DNA of 64,000 nucleotides from Marine Group II euryarchaeote MED-G37 (GTDB lineage: Archaea; Thermoplasmatota; Poseidoniia; Poseidoniales; Thalassarchaeaceae), in assembly GCA_002457555.1 (NCBI GenBank), contig NTJQ01000007.1, forward strand, positions 1 to 64,000, in the 5' to 3' direction. Position 1 is the stretch's first letter; every line of letters begins with the position of its first letter. The notes under the pieces were generated by a model. That model was not told the origin of the DNA. It saw only the letters and a program-made list of their open reading frames with translations, and searched no databases. Positions 33,821 to 42,453 of the stretch are shown piece after piece. The translations under genes and the position numbers were made by a program.

Positions 33821-36800
33821 ATGTTGAACGAGGAAATGAAGAGAATCGTTGCTTTAGGAATCTGTGTTTTATTCCTCGGAGTTCCAATGCTAGGGTACTT
33901 ATCCGGTGATGACGAATCGCAGTTTATTCTAGGGGAAGAAAATGAAATTTCCTTTACACACTCTAGTGGCCCAACATTGAACATTCAAGGTAGCGAAGCT
34001 GGAACGATATTCTCCCATTCTGTTTTGGATATTGGTGTAGATGGCCCAATGGTTGTACTTGCTAATGGTACAACTGTTAAATGGTCTCAGGGTGATCCGA
34101 TTTATTCTGAAGATTCACTTATTTCTACTTCAGGAAGATGTTCTATTTTATCCAATTACTCAATGTATTGTTCTGGTTCAAACAACTACGGTCAACTCGG
34201 ACTTGGAAACTCGGTTTCAACTTCAGGCTATGTCACTCTAAGCCATGAGCCAGTGGTAATCGATGAAGGTAAAGATCACACCTGTGCAATTCTAATAGAC
34301 GCAAGCCTTTGGTGCTGGGGGCGCAATCACTTTGGTCAGGTTGGCGACAATTCCACCGAAAATCGAGTTTCTCCTGTAAATGTCGACTTAGGAAACAGCG
34401 TTTACGCCGTAGCTGTCTCAGCCGGTGAGCATCACACATGTGCCATAACTCACCTTGGTGATGTCATGTGCTGGGGCTACAACATAAGGGGGCAACTTGG
34501 AGACGGCACAACCAACGATTCGTTCGTTCCTGTCTCCGTTACACACTCTACCGGTTTACGGGCAGTATCATTAGTTACTTCTGGGCTTTCATCTTGCGTA
34601 ATTTTTGAGAATGGCTCTGTTGGTTGTTGGGGTAACAAGTATACAGTTTTCTCCGACAATGGTGCCGTTACAGGAAGCGTCCATCTCATCGATTTAGGTA
34701 CTAATATTGGCGCCATCATGCTCGATGGTATCGGCTCCCATACATGTGCGGTAACAGACAATGGTTCGATGCAATGTTGGGGGGTCAATACTCATGGTCA
34801 GTTAGGCGATGGAACCTGTTCTTCGACCATTAATTCCGACTGTTCTGCGGAGAATATTTTCCCCGGTGAAGGTGACTCAACTGTTCATGTGAACCTAACT
34901 TCGGGGCTTACGGTAATCGCAGCAGCGACGGGTTCTGATTCTACTTGTGCTCTATTATCCGATGACTCATTGTACTGTTGGGGTTCTCAGTCTGGTGAGT
35001 TTGATAACACGACTGAATCTCTACTCAATCCTTACCAATTAATATTTGCAGATGGTACCCACATCGCTTATACTGAGCAAGACTTTGATGGAGATGGTAT
35101 CCGTAACTTCTTCGATACGCATCAGACTGGCGATAACGATGGTGATGGGGCTATTGATTCTGATGATGATTATCCGAACAACCCGGCAAGATGGGCAGAT
35201 TGTGATGATGGTCAATATGGCCGATTGACCTGTATTGATGCGTCCGTGGGTCATTCAGCATCGGACAGCACTCTAGTCCAGACCGAGTGCCAACCAGGAA
35301 CATTCCAACCATTCACGGGCCAAACGTCCTGCCTTGACGCGTCCGCCGGTAATTATGTCGATTCCTCGGCATCACAGTCACAAACACCATGTGCGACCGG
35401 TTATTCAAATGCCCAGATCGGGCAATCATCTTGCTCACCGGCTCCTGCGGGTTCCTATGTTAATCCGGCAGGCGGTGATGCAGGTACAAGCAATACAACA
35501 GCCGTGGAGTTATCGGCTATGAGTGCGAATTATTCCGCATCGATTTCAGGAGGTTCAGATAGCATAGACGTATTTTCTCTCGATTTGTCTAGATTAACAT
35601 GGTTCACAGCAAACCTAACTTCCCCTGCGGGGCAGAATTATGATATTGAATTGTTAAATTCTACCTTCCAAGTAATCGATTCATCTTCCACCAATGGCTC
35701 CGATGAAGTATCTACAGCCTCTTCAAATAATTCAAGTGGGGTGTATTACATCAGAATTAGCTATTCATCTGGATTCAATAACTCAGACGACTATAATCTA
35801 GTAATCAACTTGAGATCAACTAATTCGGCTGCAACACAAGTAGGCTCTACGTCGATAAATATCGACGCGGAACATGGTATTGAAACCACATCGTGTTCTT
35901 CAGGAACCTGGCAAGATCAGACAGGTTCAACTTTCTGTAATCAGGCCTCAGCAGGTCACTATGTTTACGGAACAGGTGCGACATCTCAAACAGCCTGTTC
36001 TCCAGGATACTATCAACCGAATTCGGGACAAACAGGCTGTATTATTGCATCCTCAGGTTACTTCGTCGCCTATCCGGCATCAACTTCTCAGACAGCGGCA
36101 GGGCCTGGCCATTATGTCAATGGAACAGGGGCGACAGCTCAGACTCCTTGTACGGTTGGGGCCTATCAACCATCTTCAGCTCAAACTACTTGTTTTGCGG
36201 CAAGTCCAGGGTATTATGTTCCTGTGACTGGTCAAGCCAATCAGACGATTTGTAATGGAGGAACCTATCAACCAAACTCAGGCCAAAGGGAATGCCTTAA
36301 CGCAGACCCAGGTCATTATGTTCCAAATCAAGGAGCAACCAATCAAACTCAATGTTCTCTTGGTACCTATCAACCGATGTCTGGTCAATGGTTTTGCCAG
36401 AATGCAGAACCCGGTCATTATGTCGATGATGTAGGTGCAATTTCTCAAACTCCCTGCTCAGTGGGTGAATATCAAACAGCGAGTGGCCAAACTAGTTGCC
36501 TAACAACATCCGCTGGATATTATACAAATTCAACCGGTTCAATCAATCAACAACCCTGTCTTCCCGGAAACTTTCAACCATTATCTGGTCAAGCAGAGTG
36601 TTTCCAAGCCGAACCTGGAAACTACGTAGACACGCTTGCCGCAACCGCCCAAATCCCTTGCCCCGCAGGTTCATACAATCCAATCTATCAGGCAGATGAA
36701 GCAACTGATTGTATGCTTGCAGACACAGGTCATTTCGTGGCCCTACAAGGTTCGGTCGCTCAGGATGAATGTAGCCCAGGTAGTTATTCCTCTACTCAAG

Positions 36801-38890
36801 GACAAATTGCCTGCGACGCTGCGTCTCCCGGATATTATGTATCAAATTCAGCCGCCGATTCACAATTGCCCTGTTCATTTGGAACTTGGCAGGGTACTCA
36901 AGGTTCGACTGGCTGTGATACAGCAGATCCCGGACACTATGTTGATTCAGCGGCGGCTTCAATACAGACAGCCTGCAATTCAGGCACCTACAATCCAAAC
37001 TCCGGTTCAGTAAATTCTGCAGATTGTATTACAGCCGATGCTGGAAGTTACGTTGCTAATTCTGGCTCGCCCGAACAACTTCTTTGCCCAGCAGGAACCT
37101 ATCAACCAGCACCAGGCCAATCCCGTTGTATCGATGCGGACTTTGGCTATCATGTTCCAAGCGAAGGAGCTACTGGCCAAATTGGCTGTTCCATGGGTTC
37201 CTTCCAGAATGATCGAGCGGGAACTGTTTGTAATCCTGCGGACGCTGGTTACTATGTCGACTCTCACTTCGCCTCTTCTCAAACCGCCTGCCTAGCCGGA
37301 ACTTACAACCCATCTAGTGGTTCTACTTCCTCAAATGATTGCATGGATGCTAATCCTGGATATTTCGCAGAAAACATTGGGTCTGCCTCACAGGAAGCCT
37401 GCGATTACGGCTACTACCAACCAAATGCTGGCTGGTCTAGCTGCTTGATGGCAGACTCTGGCCATTATGTGAATGAGCAAGCCGCCACTGCCCAAATTAC
37501 CTGTGAAGCAGGAACATTCAACCCTAACTTCGGGTCAACCACCGAGTTTGCTTGTTTAGAGGCGGAACCTGGAAACTACGTTCCAGACCCCGCCTCTCCT
37601 GCACAAATACCCTGCGAAGAGGGTAGTTACCAAAATCAACGACAACAAACTGAATGCAAAACTGCTAGTTTGGGTTACTTTGTCAATACAACCGGAGCAG
37701 TATCTCAGGAGGCAGCGCCTCTAGATTACTACATAGACATCGAAGGTGCTACTGAGGCTTTGCCATGTCCTGAAGGTCGAATTACCATGGTCCTAGGCTC
37801 TGACGATGTAGAGGACTGTCGTCAAGATTACGACGGAGATAGAACTCCTGATTTCCTTGATGATGACGATGATAATGACGGAATAATTGATCACATGGAC
37901 CAATGTGACTACGGTTTACTGAACTGGATTAGTACTAAATCTAACGATTGGGATCAAGACGGTTGCGAGGATAATTCAGAGGATACTGATGACGATAATG
38001 ACGGCTTCCCAGACACTACTGATCATCTTCCCTTAGACCCAACAGAATGGTTGGATACTGATGGTGACGGAATAGGAGATAACTCTGATACCGATGATGA
38101 CGGCGATGGGATTCCTGATAATGAAGAGCTTGAACTTGGATTAGACCCCCTTGTCGCTGATTATGATAATGATGGTTACAATGACAGCGTCGATGCCTTC
38201 CCCAAAGATCCAACAGAGTGGGAAGATACAGACGGCGATGGAATAGGAGACAATTCCGATAAATTCCCTACAGTGAAGTTTTACCAAACCTATGGACAAG
38301 CTGCAATTCACTTGATTATCGGTTTGATTATTCTTGGAGTCATTGGATTTAGCGTGCGAATGGGTATCGGAGGTCGTCCGCAGAAAGCGGAGGCTGATGA
38401 TAGCACCCATGAAATTCGCGAAATTGCCGGAGTAGAAGTTAGAGTTTCTGCAGAGGACAGAATGTTCGATGAAAACCCTCAACCCCTAGTCAAATCTGAG
38501 CCTGAACCTCAACCAGATGAAACTCCATCAACTACAATGTTCGACTTACAAGCTGCAGAACAGACAGTTACAGAATCAATGGATGAACCGATTACTGAAC
38601 AAGTTGGAATGGATTTGACTCATGAGGCTGAGGTGCAGGAAGCGGCACTTACGGAATCCCAAGACACCTCACAGGCTAACGAAGATGTGGATGAATTAGA
38701 CCTTGACAGCCTTCTAGCAACGGCACCGCCGCCTGTTCCGAAAATCGAAGCGCCTTCCGATGCCCAAGTCAACGAACATGGCCAGAAAGTTTGGCGCGAT
38801 GACAAGGGGGATGTTTGGGTTCAGAACCCAGATGGAAGCCTACTCAAGCACAACGTCTTGACGGGTGCTTGGGAACCTTACGAACAGTGA
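33821..38890 (+). CDS. Giant surface protein with RCC1-like and Cys-rich tandem repeats
   Basis: About 1689 residues from the ATG at 33821 (ATG 33836 also possible; the track start at 33761 adds a leader that would spoil the signal peptide 'RIVALGICVLFLGVPMLGY'). About six RCC1-like propeller repeats follow ('HTCAILIDASLWCWGRNHFG', 'CWGYNIRGQLGDGTTN'), then a calcium-binding DxDGDG segment, about 20 Cys-rich repeats, interrupted near residues 555-680 by a PPC-like domain, and thrombospondin type-3-like calcium repeats ('DTDGDGIGDNSDTDDDGDG'). One membrane helix ('AAIHLIIGLIILGVIGFSV') and an acidic cytoplasmic tail ending 'GAWEPYEQ' close it. Likely cell-surface adhesin or receptor; function unknown. 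Confidence 0.87.
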   Translation: MLNEEMKRIVALGICVLFLGVPMLGYLSGDDESQFILGEENEISFTHSSGPTLNIQGSEAGTIFSHSVLDIGVDGPMVVLANGTTVKWSQGDPIYSEDSLISTSGRCSILSNYSMYCSGSNNYGQLGLGNSVSTSGYVTLSHEPVVIDEGKDHTCAILIDASLWCWGRNHFGQVGDNSTENRVSPVNVDLGNSVYAVAVSAGEHHTCAITHLGDVMCWGYNIRGQLGDGTTNDSFVPVSVTHSTGLRAVSLVTSGLSSCVIFENGSVGCWGNKYTVFSDNGAVTGSVHLIDLGTNIGAIMLDGIGSHTCAVTDNGSMQCWGVNTHGQLGDGTCSSTINSDCSAENIFPGEGDSTVHVNLTSGLTVIAAATGSDSTCALLSDDSLYCWGSQSGEFDNTTESLLNPYQLIFADGTHIAYTEQDFDGDGIRNFFDTHQTGDNDGDGAIDSDDDYPNNPARWADCDDGQYGRLTCIDASVGHSASDSTLVQTECQPGTFQPFTGQTSCLDASAGNYVDSSASQSQTPCATGYSNAQIGQSSCSPAPAGSYVNPAGGDAGTSNTTAVELSAMSANYSASISGGSDSIDVFSLDLSRLTWFTANLTSPAGQNYDIELLNSTFQVIDSSSTNGSDEVSTASSNNSSGVYYIRISYSSGFNNSDDYNLVINLRSTNSAATQVGSTSINIDAEHGIETTSCSSGTWQDQTGSTFCNQASAGHYVYGTGATSQTACSPGYYQPNSGQTGCIIASSGYFVAYPASTSQTAAGPGHYVNGTGATAQTPCTVGAYQPSSAQTTCFAASPGYYVPVTGQANQTICNGGTYQPNSGQRECLNADPGHYVPNQGATNQTQCSLGTYQPMSGQWFCQNAEPGHYVDDVGAISQTPCSVGEYQTASGQTSCLTTSAGYYTNSTGSINQQPCLPGNFQPLSGQAECFQAEPGNYVDTLAATAQIPCPAGSYNPIYQADEATDCMLADTGHFVALQGSVAQDECSPGSYSSTQGQIACDAASPGYYVSNSAADSQLPCSFGTWQGTQGSTGCDTADPGHYVDSAAASIQTACNSGTYNPNSGSVNSADCITADAGSYVANSGSPEQLLCPAGTYQPAPGQSRCIDADFGYHVPSEGATGQIGCSMGSFQNDRAGTVCNPADAGYYVDSHFASSQTACLAGTYNPSSGSTSSNDCMDANPGYFAENIGSASQEACDYGYYQPNAGWSSCLMADSGHYVNEQAATAQITCEAGTFNPNFGSTTEFACLEAEPGNYVPDPASPAQIPCEEGSYQNQRQQTECKTASLGYFVNTTGAVSQEAAPLDYYIDIEGATEALPCPEGRITMVLGSDDVEDCRQDYDGDRTPDFLDDDDDNDGIIDHMDQCDYGLLNWISTKSNDWDQDGCEDNSEDTDDDNDGFPDTTDHLPLDPTEWLDTDGDGIGDNSDTDDDGDGIPDNEELELGLDPLVADYDNDGYNDSVDAFPKDPTEWEDTDGDGIGDNSDKFPTVKFYQTYGQAAIHLIIGLIILGVIGFSVRMGIGGRPQKAEADDSTHEIREIAGVEVRVSAEDRMFDENPQPLVKSEPEPQPDETPSTTMFDLQAAEQTVTESMDEPITEQVGMDLTHEAEVQEAALTESQDTSQANEDVDELDLDSLLATAPPPVPKIEAPSDAQVNEHGQKVWRDDKGDVWVQNPDGSLLKHNVLTGAWEPYEQ
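35288..37767 (+). repeat. Tandem Cys-rich repeat region inside the giant surface gene
   Basis: About 20 degenerate copies of a unit of roughly 33-38 codons. The unit pattern is C-x2-G-x-Y-Q-P-x-S-G-Q-x3-C, then A-x-P-G-H-Y-V, then G-A-x2-Q-T-x-C, similar to the GCC2/GCC3 (ephrin-receptor-like) repeats of animal and protist surface proteins. The copies share the protein pattern more than DNA identity, so they look old. The Cys spacing suggests disulphide-stabilised modules in a long stalk. Confidence 0.8.
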
Positions 38891-38895
38891 ACCTT

Positions 38896-38952
38896 GCATT
38901 AATTGCTTGAAGGGTCAGATTAGTCGCATTGATAATGCGGCACCTAATGCGG
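38896..38952. promoter_or_regulatory. Repeated GCATT/AATGC elements upstream of sodN
   Basis: Between the giant surface gene and sodN lie GCATTA (38896), an inverted repeat CGCATT-GAT-AATGCG (38925-38939) and two direct copies of TAATGCGG (38933 and 38945) spaced 12 bases apart. The 81-base gap is otherwise plain. Such clustered sites just upstream of the start suggest a regulator binding site, perhaps nickel- or oxidant-responsive. No regulator gene is adjacent. Confidence 0.4.
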
Positions 38953-38971
38953 TTATTCGAAGGTGAGTCAA

Positions 38972-39430
38972 ATGACAGACAATTACAACGAAATTATCCA
39001 AACTATCGAAGCCAGCGCCCACTGCGACGGCCCTTGCGGAGTCTACGACCCTGCAAGTGCAAGAGTTGCCGCCGAGGCGGTCCAATCAATGACTAAGAAG
39101 ATGGTAACTCTTGCTGAAAACCACGGCTCCGACTGTGGAAGTGCAAGCTACATCAACACAATGAGCCGTTATGCTGTAATTAAGGAAGAAGAAGCACAGA
39201 AGTGCAAGGACGAATTATTGGTGCTTTGGACTGACTACTTCAAGCCTCAACATCTTGAAACAATCCCTGACCTACACAATACATTCTGGCAGGCTGCAAA
39301 ACTTTGCTCAGCATGTAAGGTCGAAGTATCAGAGCAACATGCTCAGGAACTAATGGATGCGGTTGAGGCAATCCACCATATGTTCTGGGGTACCAAGGGC
39401 CGTGAAGACCCATGGATTCGCGCTTCCTGA
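38972..39430 (+). CDS. sodN: Nickel-containing superoxide dismutase
   Basis: 152 residues from the ATG at 38972, which has GGTGAG five to six bases upstream (the track's GTG lies in that site). The nickel hook 'HCDGPCGVYDP' matches the NiSOD signature HCxxPCGxYDP. His17 would become the N-terminus after removal of a 16-residue leader ending 'EASA', and with Cys2 and Cys6 of the mature chain binds Ni. The helical body ('INTMSRYAVIKEEEAQKCK', 'DLHNTFWQAAKLCSACK') fits. It dismutates superoxide in the cytosol. It overlaps sodX, whose product should remove the leader. Confidence 0.96.
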   Translation: MTDNYNEIIQTIEASAHCDGPCGVYDPASARVAAEAVQSMTKKMVTLAENHGSDCGSASYINTMSRYAVIKEEEAQKCKDELLVLWTDYFKPQHLETIPDLHNTFWQAAKLCSACKVEVSEQHAQELMDAVEAIHHMFWGTKGREDPWIRAS

Positions 39431-39708
39431 ATGTCGTCGTAAATGGCGACTCAATGTGGCCTACACTCAAGCAGGGTAGCACTGCTAAGTTTGAGAGAAT
39501 CGACTCAAACTTAGTAACAGTGGGACAAGTAGTGTTGTTAGATCACCCATTCATGCCGAATCTAAGGATAATCAAGAGAATACAATCTATAGAGAATGGA
39601 AAATTATTCCTGGTGGGGGATAATCCAGACCCAACCGCCAGTGAGGATAGCCACAACTTTGGCATGGTAGATATTGCGTTATTTATCGCCGTTCTTTCTC
39701 AAGAATGA
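39412..39708 (+). CDS. sodX: Nickel-type SOD maturation protease (S26 family)
   Basis: 98 residues. 'VVVNGDSMWPTLKQG' holds the catalytic Ser of signal-peptidase-like S26 enzymes, 'NLRIIKRIQSI' the catalytic Lys and 'LFLVGDNPDPTASEDSHNFG' the conserved box D/E. It has no membrane helix, as in the SodX/CbxX type that trims the NiSOD leader in the cytoplasm. The start overlaps the last 19 bases of sodN, an arrangement that couples the two. Confidence 0.93.
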   Translation: MDSRFLNVVVNGDSMWPTLKQGSTAKFERIDSNLVTVGQVVLLDHPFMPNLRIIKRIQSIENGKLFLVGDNPDPTASEDSHNFGMVDIALFIAVLSQE

Positions 39709-39714
39709 TGGGAT

Positions 39715-39819
39715 TTATCGCAAAGGGATAACCAGTCCTTTTGGGGGTCTAAGCACCCAAATTAACCAAATTATTGAAGCCAAATTTATCGCTACTGCCA
39801 AGTAGTGTACAGTTTCCAT
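39715..39819 (-). CDS. Possible very small membrane-protein ORF
   Basis: In the 200-base gap between sodX and fabH, the reverse strand has an ATG (39817-39819) opening 34 codons, 'METVHYLAVAINLASIIW' then 'LRPPKGLVIPLR'. This is a convincing membrane helix with a basic end. The same frame is open for another 27 or so codons upstream, also with hydrophobic codons but no start, so it could be a decayed longer gene. A weak stem (TTTGGG 39740-39745 with CCCAAA 39756-39761) lies inside. Only low support; the gap may simply be non-coding. Confidence 0.25.
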   Translation of the reverse strand: METVHYLAVAINLASIIWLIWVLRPPKGLVIPLR

Positions 39820-39908
39820 TGGTCTGCCCGTTAATCTTGTTAATATGGATTCAATCCCAATGAAATTGATTCCCCTATATATGCTAAATATCCATCCAAG
39901 AAATGAAA

Positions 39909-40889
39909 TTAGAATTGGATGACATTAGCACCCCATGCTAAACCTCCACCAAATGCAGCGGTAACCACCAAAGTACCGGGGCGTATCAGACCTTCATCCA
40001 TTGCTTCACGCATGGCAATTGGCACGCTTGCACCGGCGGTGTTTCCGTAATTGTGCAGATTTGTGAATGTCTTTTCCATCGGCAGGCCAAGTTTTTCCAT
40101 TCCTGTCTTGATGATGTTGATATTGGCCTGATGTGGGATTACTAAATCGACTTCATCCAGACTTTTTCCAACACGTTCTAGTGCACTAAGTACCGCTTGT
40201 GGAAAAGCCTCGATGGCGAAGTTCCATACCGCTCGCCCATCCATGTGGAAGTATTGCATTCCTTCCTCAAAATTATCACTTGGAATCGGAACTCTAACTC
40301 CACCCGCTGGAATTTCGATTACACCGGAGCCGCTACCATCGCTGGTTAACCAAGAGCCCAAGATGCCCTTTCCATCTTCGACCTCACCTAAAACTGCGGC
40401 ACCTGCTCCGTCACCAAATAGAACGCAGGTGGTTCTGTCTTGCCAATTTAGAATGCGAGAATAAATTTCAGAACCGACAACTAGAACCTTGCCGTAGCCT
40501 GGAGTTCCAGCAAAGCGGGCACCTACATCTAGGGCGTAAACCCATCCAGCGCAAACCGCATTGATGTCAAAAGCCCCACAATCAGAACAGCCCAATTTTT
40601 CCTGAATTATCCCTGCTGTCGAGGAAAGTGGAACATCAGGTGAAGAGGTTGCAAGTATTACCAAATCTATGTCATCTGGAGATAATCCAGCATCATCCAG
40701 AGCATTTTTGCATGCCTCTACAGCTAGATCTGAGGTGTTTGTTTCTTTGTCAGCGATTCGTCGCCTTTTCATGCCAGTTTTGGAGGTTATCCACTCATCG
40801 CTTGTCTCAACGATTTTCGCCCAATCCTCATTACTCATTTCGTGAGGTGGCACGTATGAGCCGAGTCCAATAATTCCCACAGAGGCCAT
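39909..40889 (-). CDS. fabH: 3-oxoacyl-ACP synthase III (FabH-like)
   Basis: 326 residues with the FabH layout: 'EDWAKIVETSDEWITSKTGMKRRRIADKETNTSDLA', catalytic Cys in 'FDINAVCAGWVYAL' (about residue 113), His in 'IPHQANINII' and Asn in 'NYGNTAGASVPIAM'. FabH condenses acetyl- or acyl-CoA with malonyl-ACP. Archaea use isoprenoid lipids and lack a standard fatty acid synthase, so the real reaction may be a different Claisen condensation, such as a specialised acyl chain. It is 47 bases downstream of the aldehyde dehydrogenase and ends the leftward cluster. HMG-CoA synthase is related but the motifs here are FabH type. Confidence 0.9.
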   Translation of the reverse strand: MASVGIIGLGSYVPPHEMSNEDWAKIVETSDEWITSKTGMKRRRIADKETNTSDLAVEACKNALDDAGLSPDDIDLVILATSSPDVPLSSTAGIIQEKLGCSDCGAFDINAVCAGWVYALDVGARFAGTPGYGKVLVVGSEIYSRILNWQDRTTCVLFGDGAGAAVLGEVEDGKGILGSWLTSDGSGSGVIEIPAGGVRVPIPSDNFEEGMQYFHMDGRAVWNFAIEAFPQAVLSALERVGKSLDEVDLVIPHQANINIIKTGMEKLGLPMEKTFTNLHNYGNTAGASVPIAMREAMDEGLIRPGTLVVTAAFGGGLAWGANVIQF

Positions 40890-40936
40890 ATTCTAATGGG
40901 TCACGCGAGCGAACTCACATTTCACAGTTGATGTTT

Positions 40937-42451
40937 TCAATCGTGCTTGAGGCAGATGTTCATTGGTTCTGAGAAAAAGCCAAGACTCCAACGCCCACCT
41001 TCTCTTCCGACTCCACTATCCTTTACTCCACCAAATGGAGTTCTCAAATCTCGATGTAGCCAAGTATTGACCCAAACCATGCCAGTATCAATATCCTCAG
41101 CAACCCTTTGTCCCTTTTCCAAATCACTAGTCCAAACGCTTCCTGCCAAACCATATCGTGTGTTATTAGCAATCGTAATCGCTTCATCCTCGCTCTCAAA
41201 TCGATGTATGGTTACAACAGGTCCAAAGATTTCTTCGGTTGCACATCGAGCATCCACCGACAGTCCTGAAATGACAGTGGGGGCCAGCCAATTACCGTGC
41301 TCGAAATCTTTTGGAAGACAGGGATATCCTCCAGTAAGGATTTCGCCGCCCTCCTGCTTAGCTAGCTCAACATAACTTTCCACTTTCGATAGATGTTCGG
41401 CTGAAATCAAAGCCCCTAATTGGGTAGATTCATCTGAAGGATCACCGATTTTCATAGATTCCACAGAATTGACAAAGGAATCAACAAAATCATCGTAAAT
41501 TCCTGATTGGACAAGAATTCTAGAACCGCATAGGCACACTTGGCCTTGATTTAGGAATGCGGCCCTAGTCACCCCTTCGACTGTTTTCTCCATATCACAG
41601 TCATCGAATACTATGCTTGCATTCTTTCCTCCTAATTCTAGGCTGAGTTTCTTGAATATTGGACTCGCGGCGGCAGCGACCTTGGCTCCAGTAGCTGTAC
41701 CTCCTGTGAATGAGACAAGGTCGACATCTGGATGTGATGTGAGTGGGCTACCTGCTCCCAATCCATCACCATGAACTAGGTTGACTACTCCTTTTGGAAG
41801 CCCCACCTCGTGAATAGTTTCCATAAGTAAATCTGCAGTCATCGGAGTAAATTCACTAGGCTTACAAACGACTGTATTACCCATTCCGATAGCTGGAGCG
41901 ACCTTCCAACTTAGCAGATATAATGGAAGGTTCCATGGAGTAATCAATGCGCCAACACCTACCGGTTTTGGAACAACGATATTTGTAGCATCCTCCATTT
42001 CAAAGTGTTCTCTTTGACCTGCGTAGGTTTCTCGAATTAATCCCGCAAAAAATCGGAAATTAGCTACTGAACGGTAAGCATCTACTGCACGCGCTAAGGA
42101 TATTGGTTTGCCTGTATCTTTGCTTTCTAGTGCAGCGATATCTTCGTATTTTGCTTCTAGGGCATCAGCGATTTTATCTAACCAATCTGCTCTTTCTGAA
42201 TGGCTAAGCCTGCCCCATGACGGTTGAGCCTTCTTGGCAGCTGAAACCGCACAATCAACATCTGTTCGTGTAGAAAGTGGGACTCTGGCAAATCGCTCAC
42301 CAGTCGCTGGTTGTAGCACATTCTTCCACTGCTCGCTGGAATGGCAGACAAACTCTCCATCTATGTAATTGCAAAGGTCTCGAGGTTCACTACCAACGGG
42401 GTCCCGTTCGCAAGGGGTACAACCTGATTCACAGCACTTATCAGGATCCAA
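40937..42451 (-). CDS. Aldehyde dehydrogenase with N-terminal Cys-rich extension
   Basis: 504 residues. NAD(P)-dependent aldehyde dehydrogenase fold: 'GALITPWNLPLYLLSWKVAP', 'SFTGGTATGAKVAAAASP', catalytic Glu in 'LSLELGGKNASIVFDDCD', catalytic Cys in 'NQGQVCLCGSRI', and 'EEIFGPVVTIHRF' near the end. It most resembles the ALDH8/2-hydroxymuconic semialdehyde dehydrogenase group. The first 20 residues ('KCCESGCTPCERDP') look like the short oxidoreductase-like Cys motif (CCxSGCxxC). The TTG start is supported by AGGAGAG located in the end of the upstream amidase gene. Confidence 0.92.
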   Translation of the reverse strand: MDPDKCCESGCTPCERDPVGSEPRDLCNYIDGEFVCHSSEQWKNVLQPATGERFARVPLSTRTDVDCAVSAAKKAQPSWGRLSHSERADWLDKIADALEAKYEDIAALESKDTGKPISLARAVDAYRSVANFRFFAGLIRETYAGQREHFEMEDATNIVVPKPVGVGALITPWNLPLYLLSWKVAPAIGMGNTVVCKPSEFTPMTADLLMETIHEVGLPKGVVNLVHGDGLGAGSPLTSHPDVDLVSFTGGTATGAKVAAAASPIFKKLSLELGGKNASIVFDDCDMEKTVEGVTRAAFLNQGQVCLCGSRILVQSGIYDDFVDSFVNSVESMKIGDPSDESTQLGALISAEHLSKVESYVELAKQEGGEILTGGYPCLPKDFEHGNWLAPTVISGLSVDARCATEEIFGPVVTIHRFESEDEAITIANNTRYGLAGSVWTSDLEKGQRVAEDIDTGMVWVNTWLHRDLRTPFGGVKDSGVGREGGRWSLGFFSEPMNICLKHD

Positions 42452-42453
42452 AA

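Noticed and set aside
35288-37767. Tandem repeats as a CRISPR-like or mobile array
   Set aside because: The repeats are in frame within one long coding sequence, vary in DNA sequence and follow a Cys-rich protein pattern.
39740-39761. TTTGGG...CCCAAA stem as a terminator between convergent sodX and fabH
   Set aside because: Six-base stem with a ten-base loop and no T-run; too weak to call.
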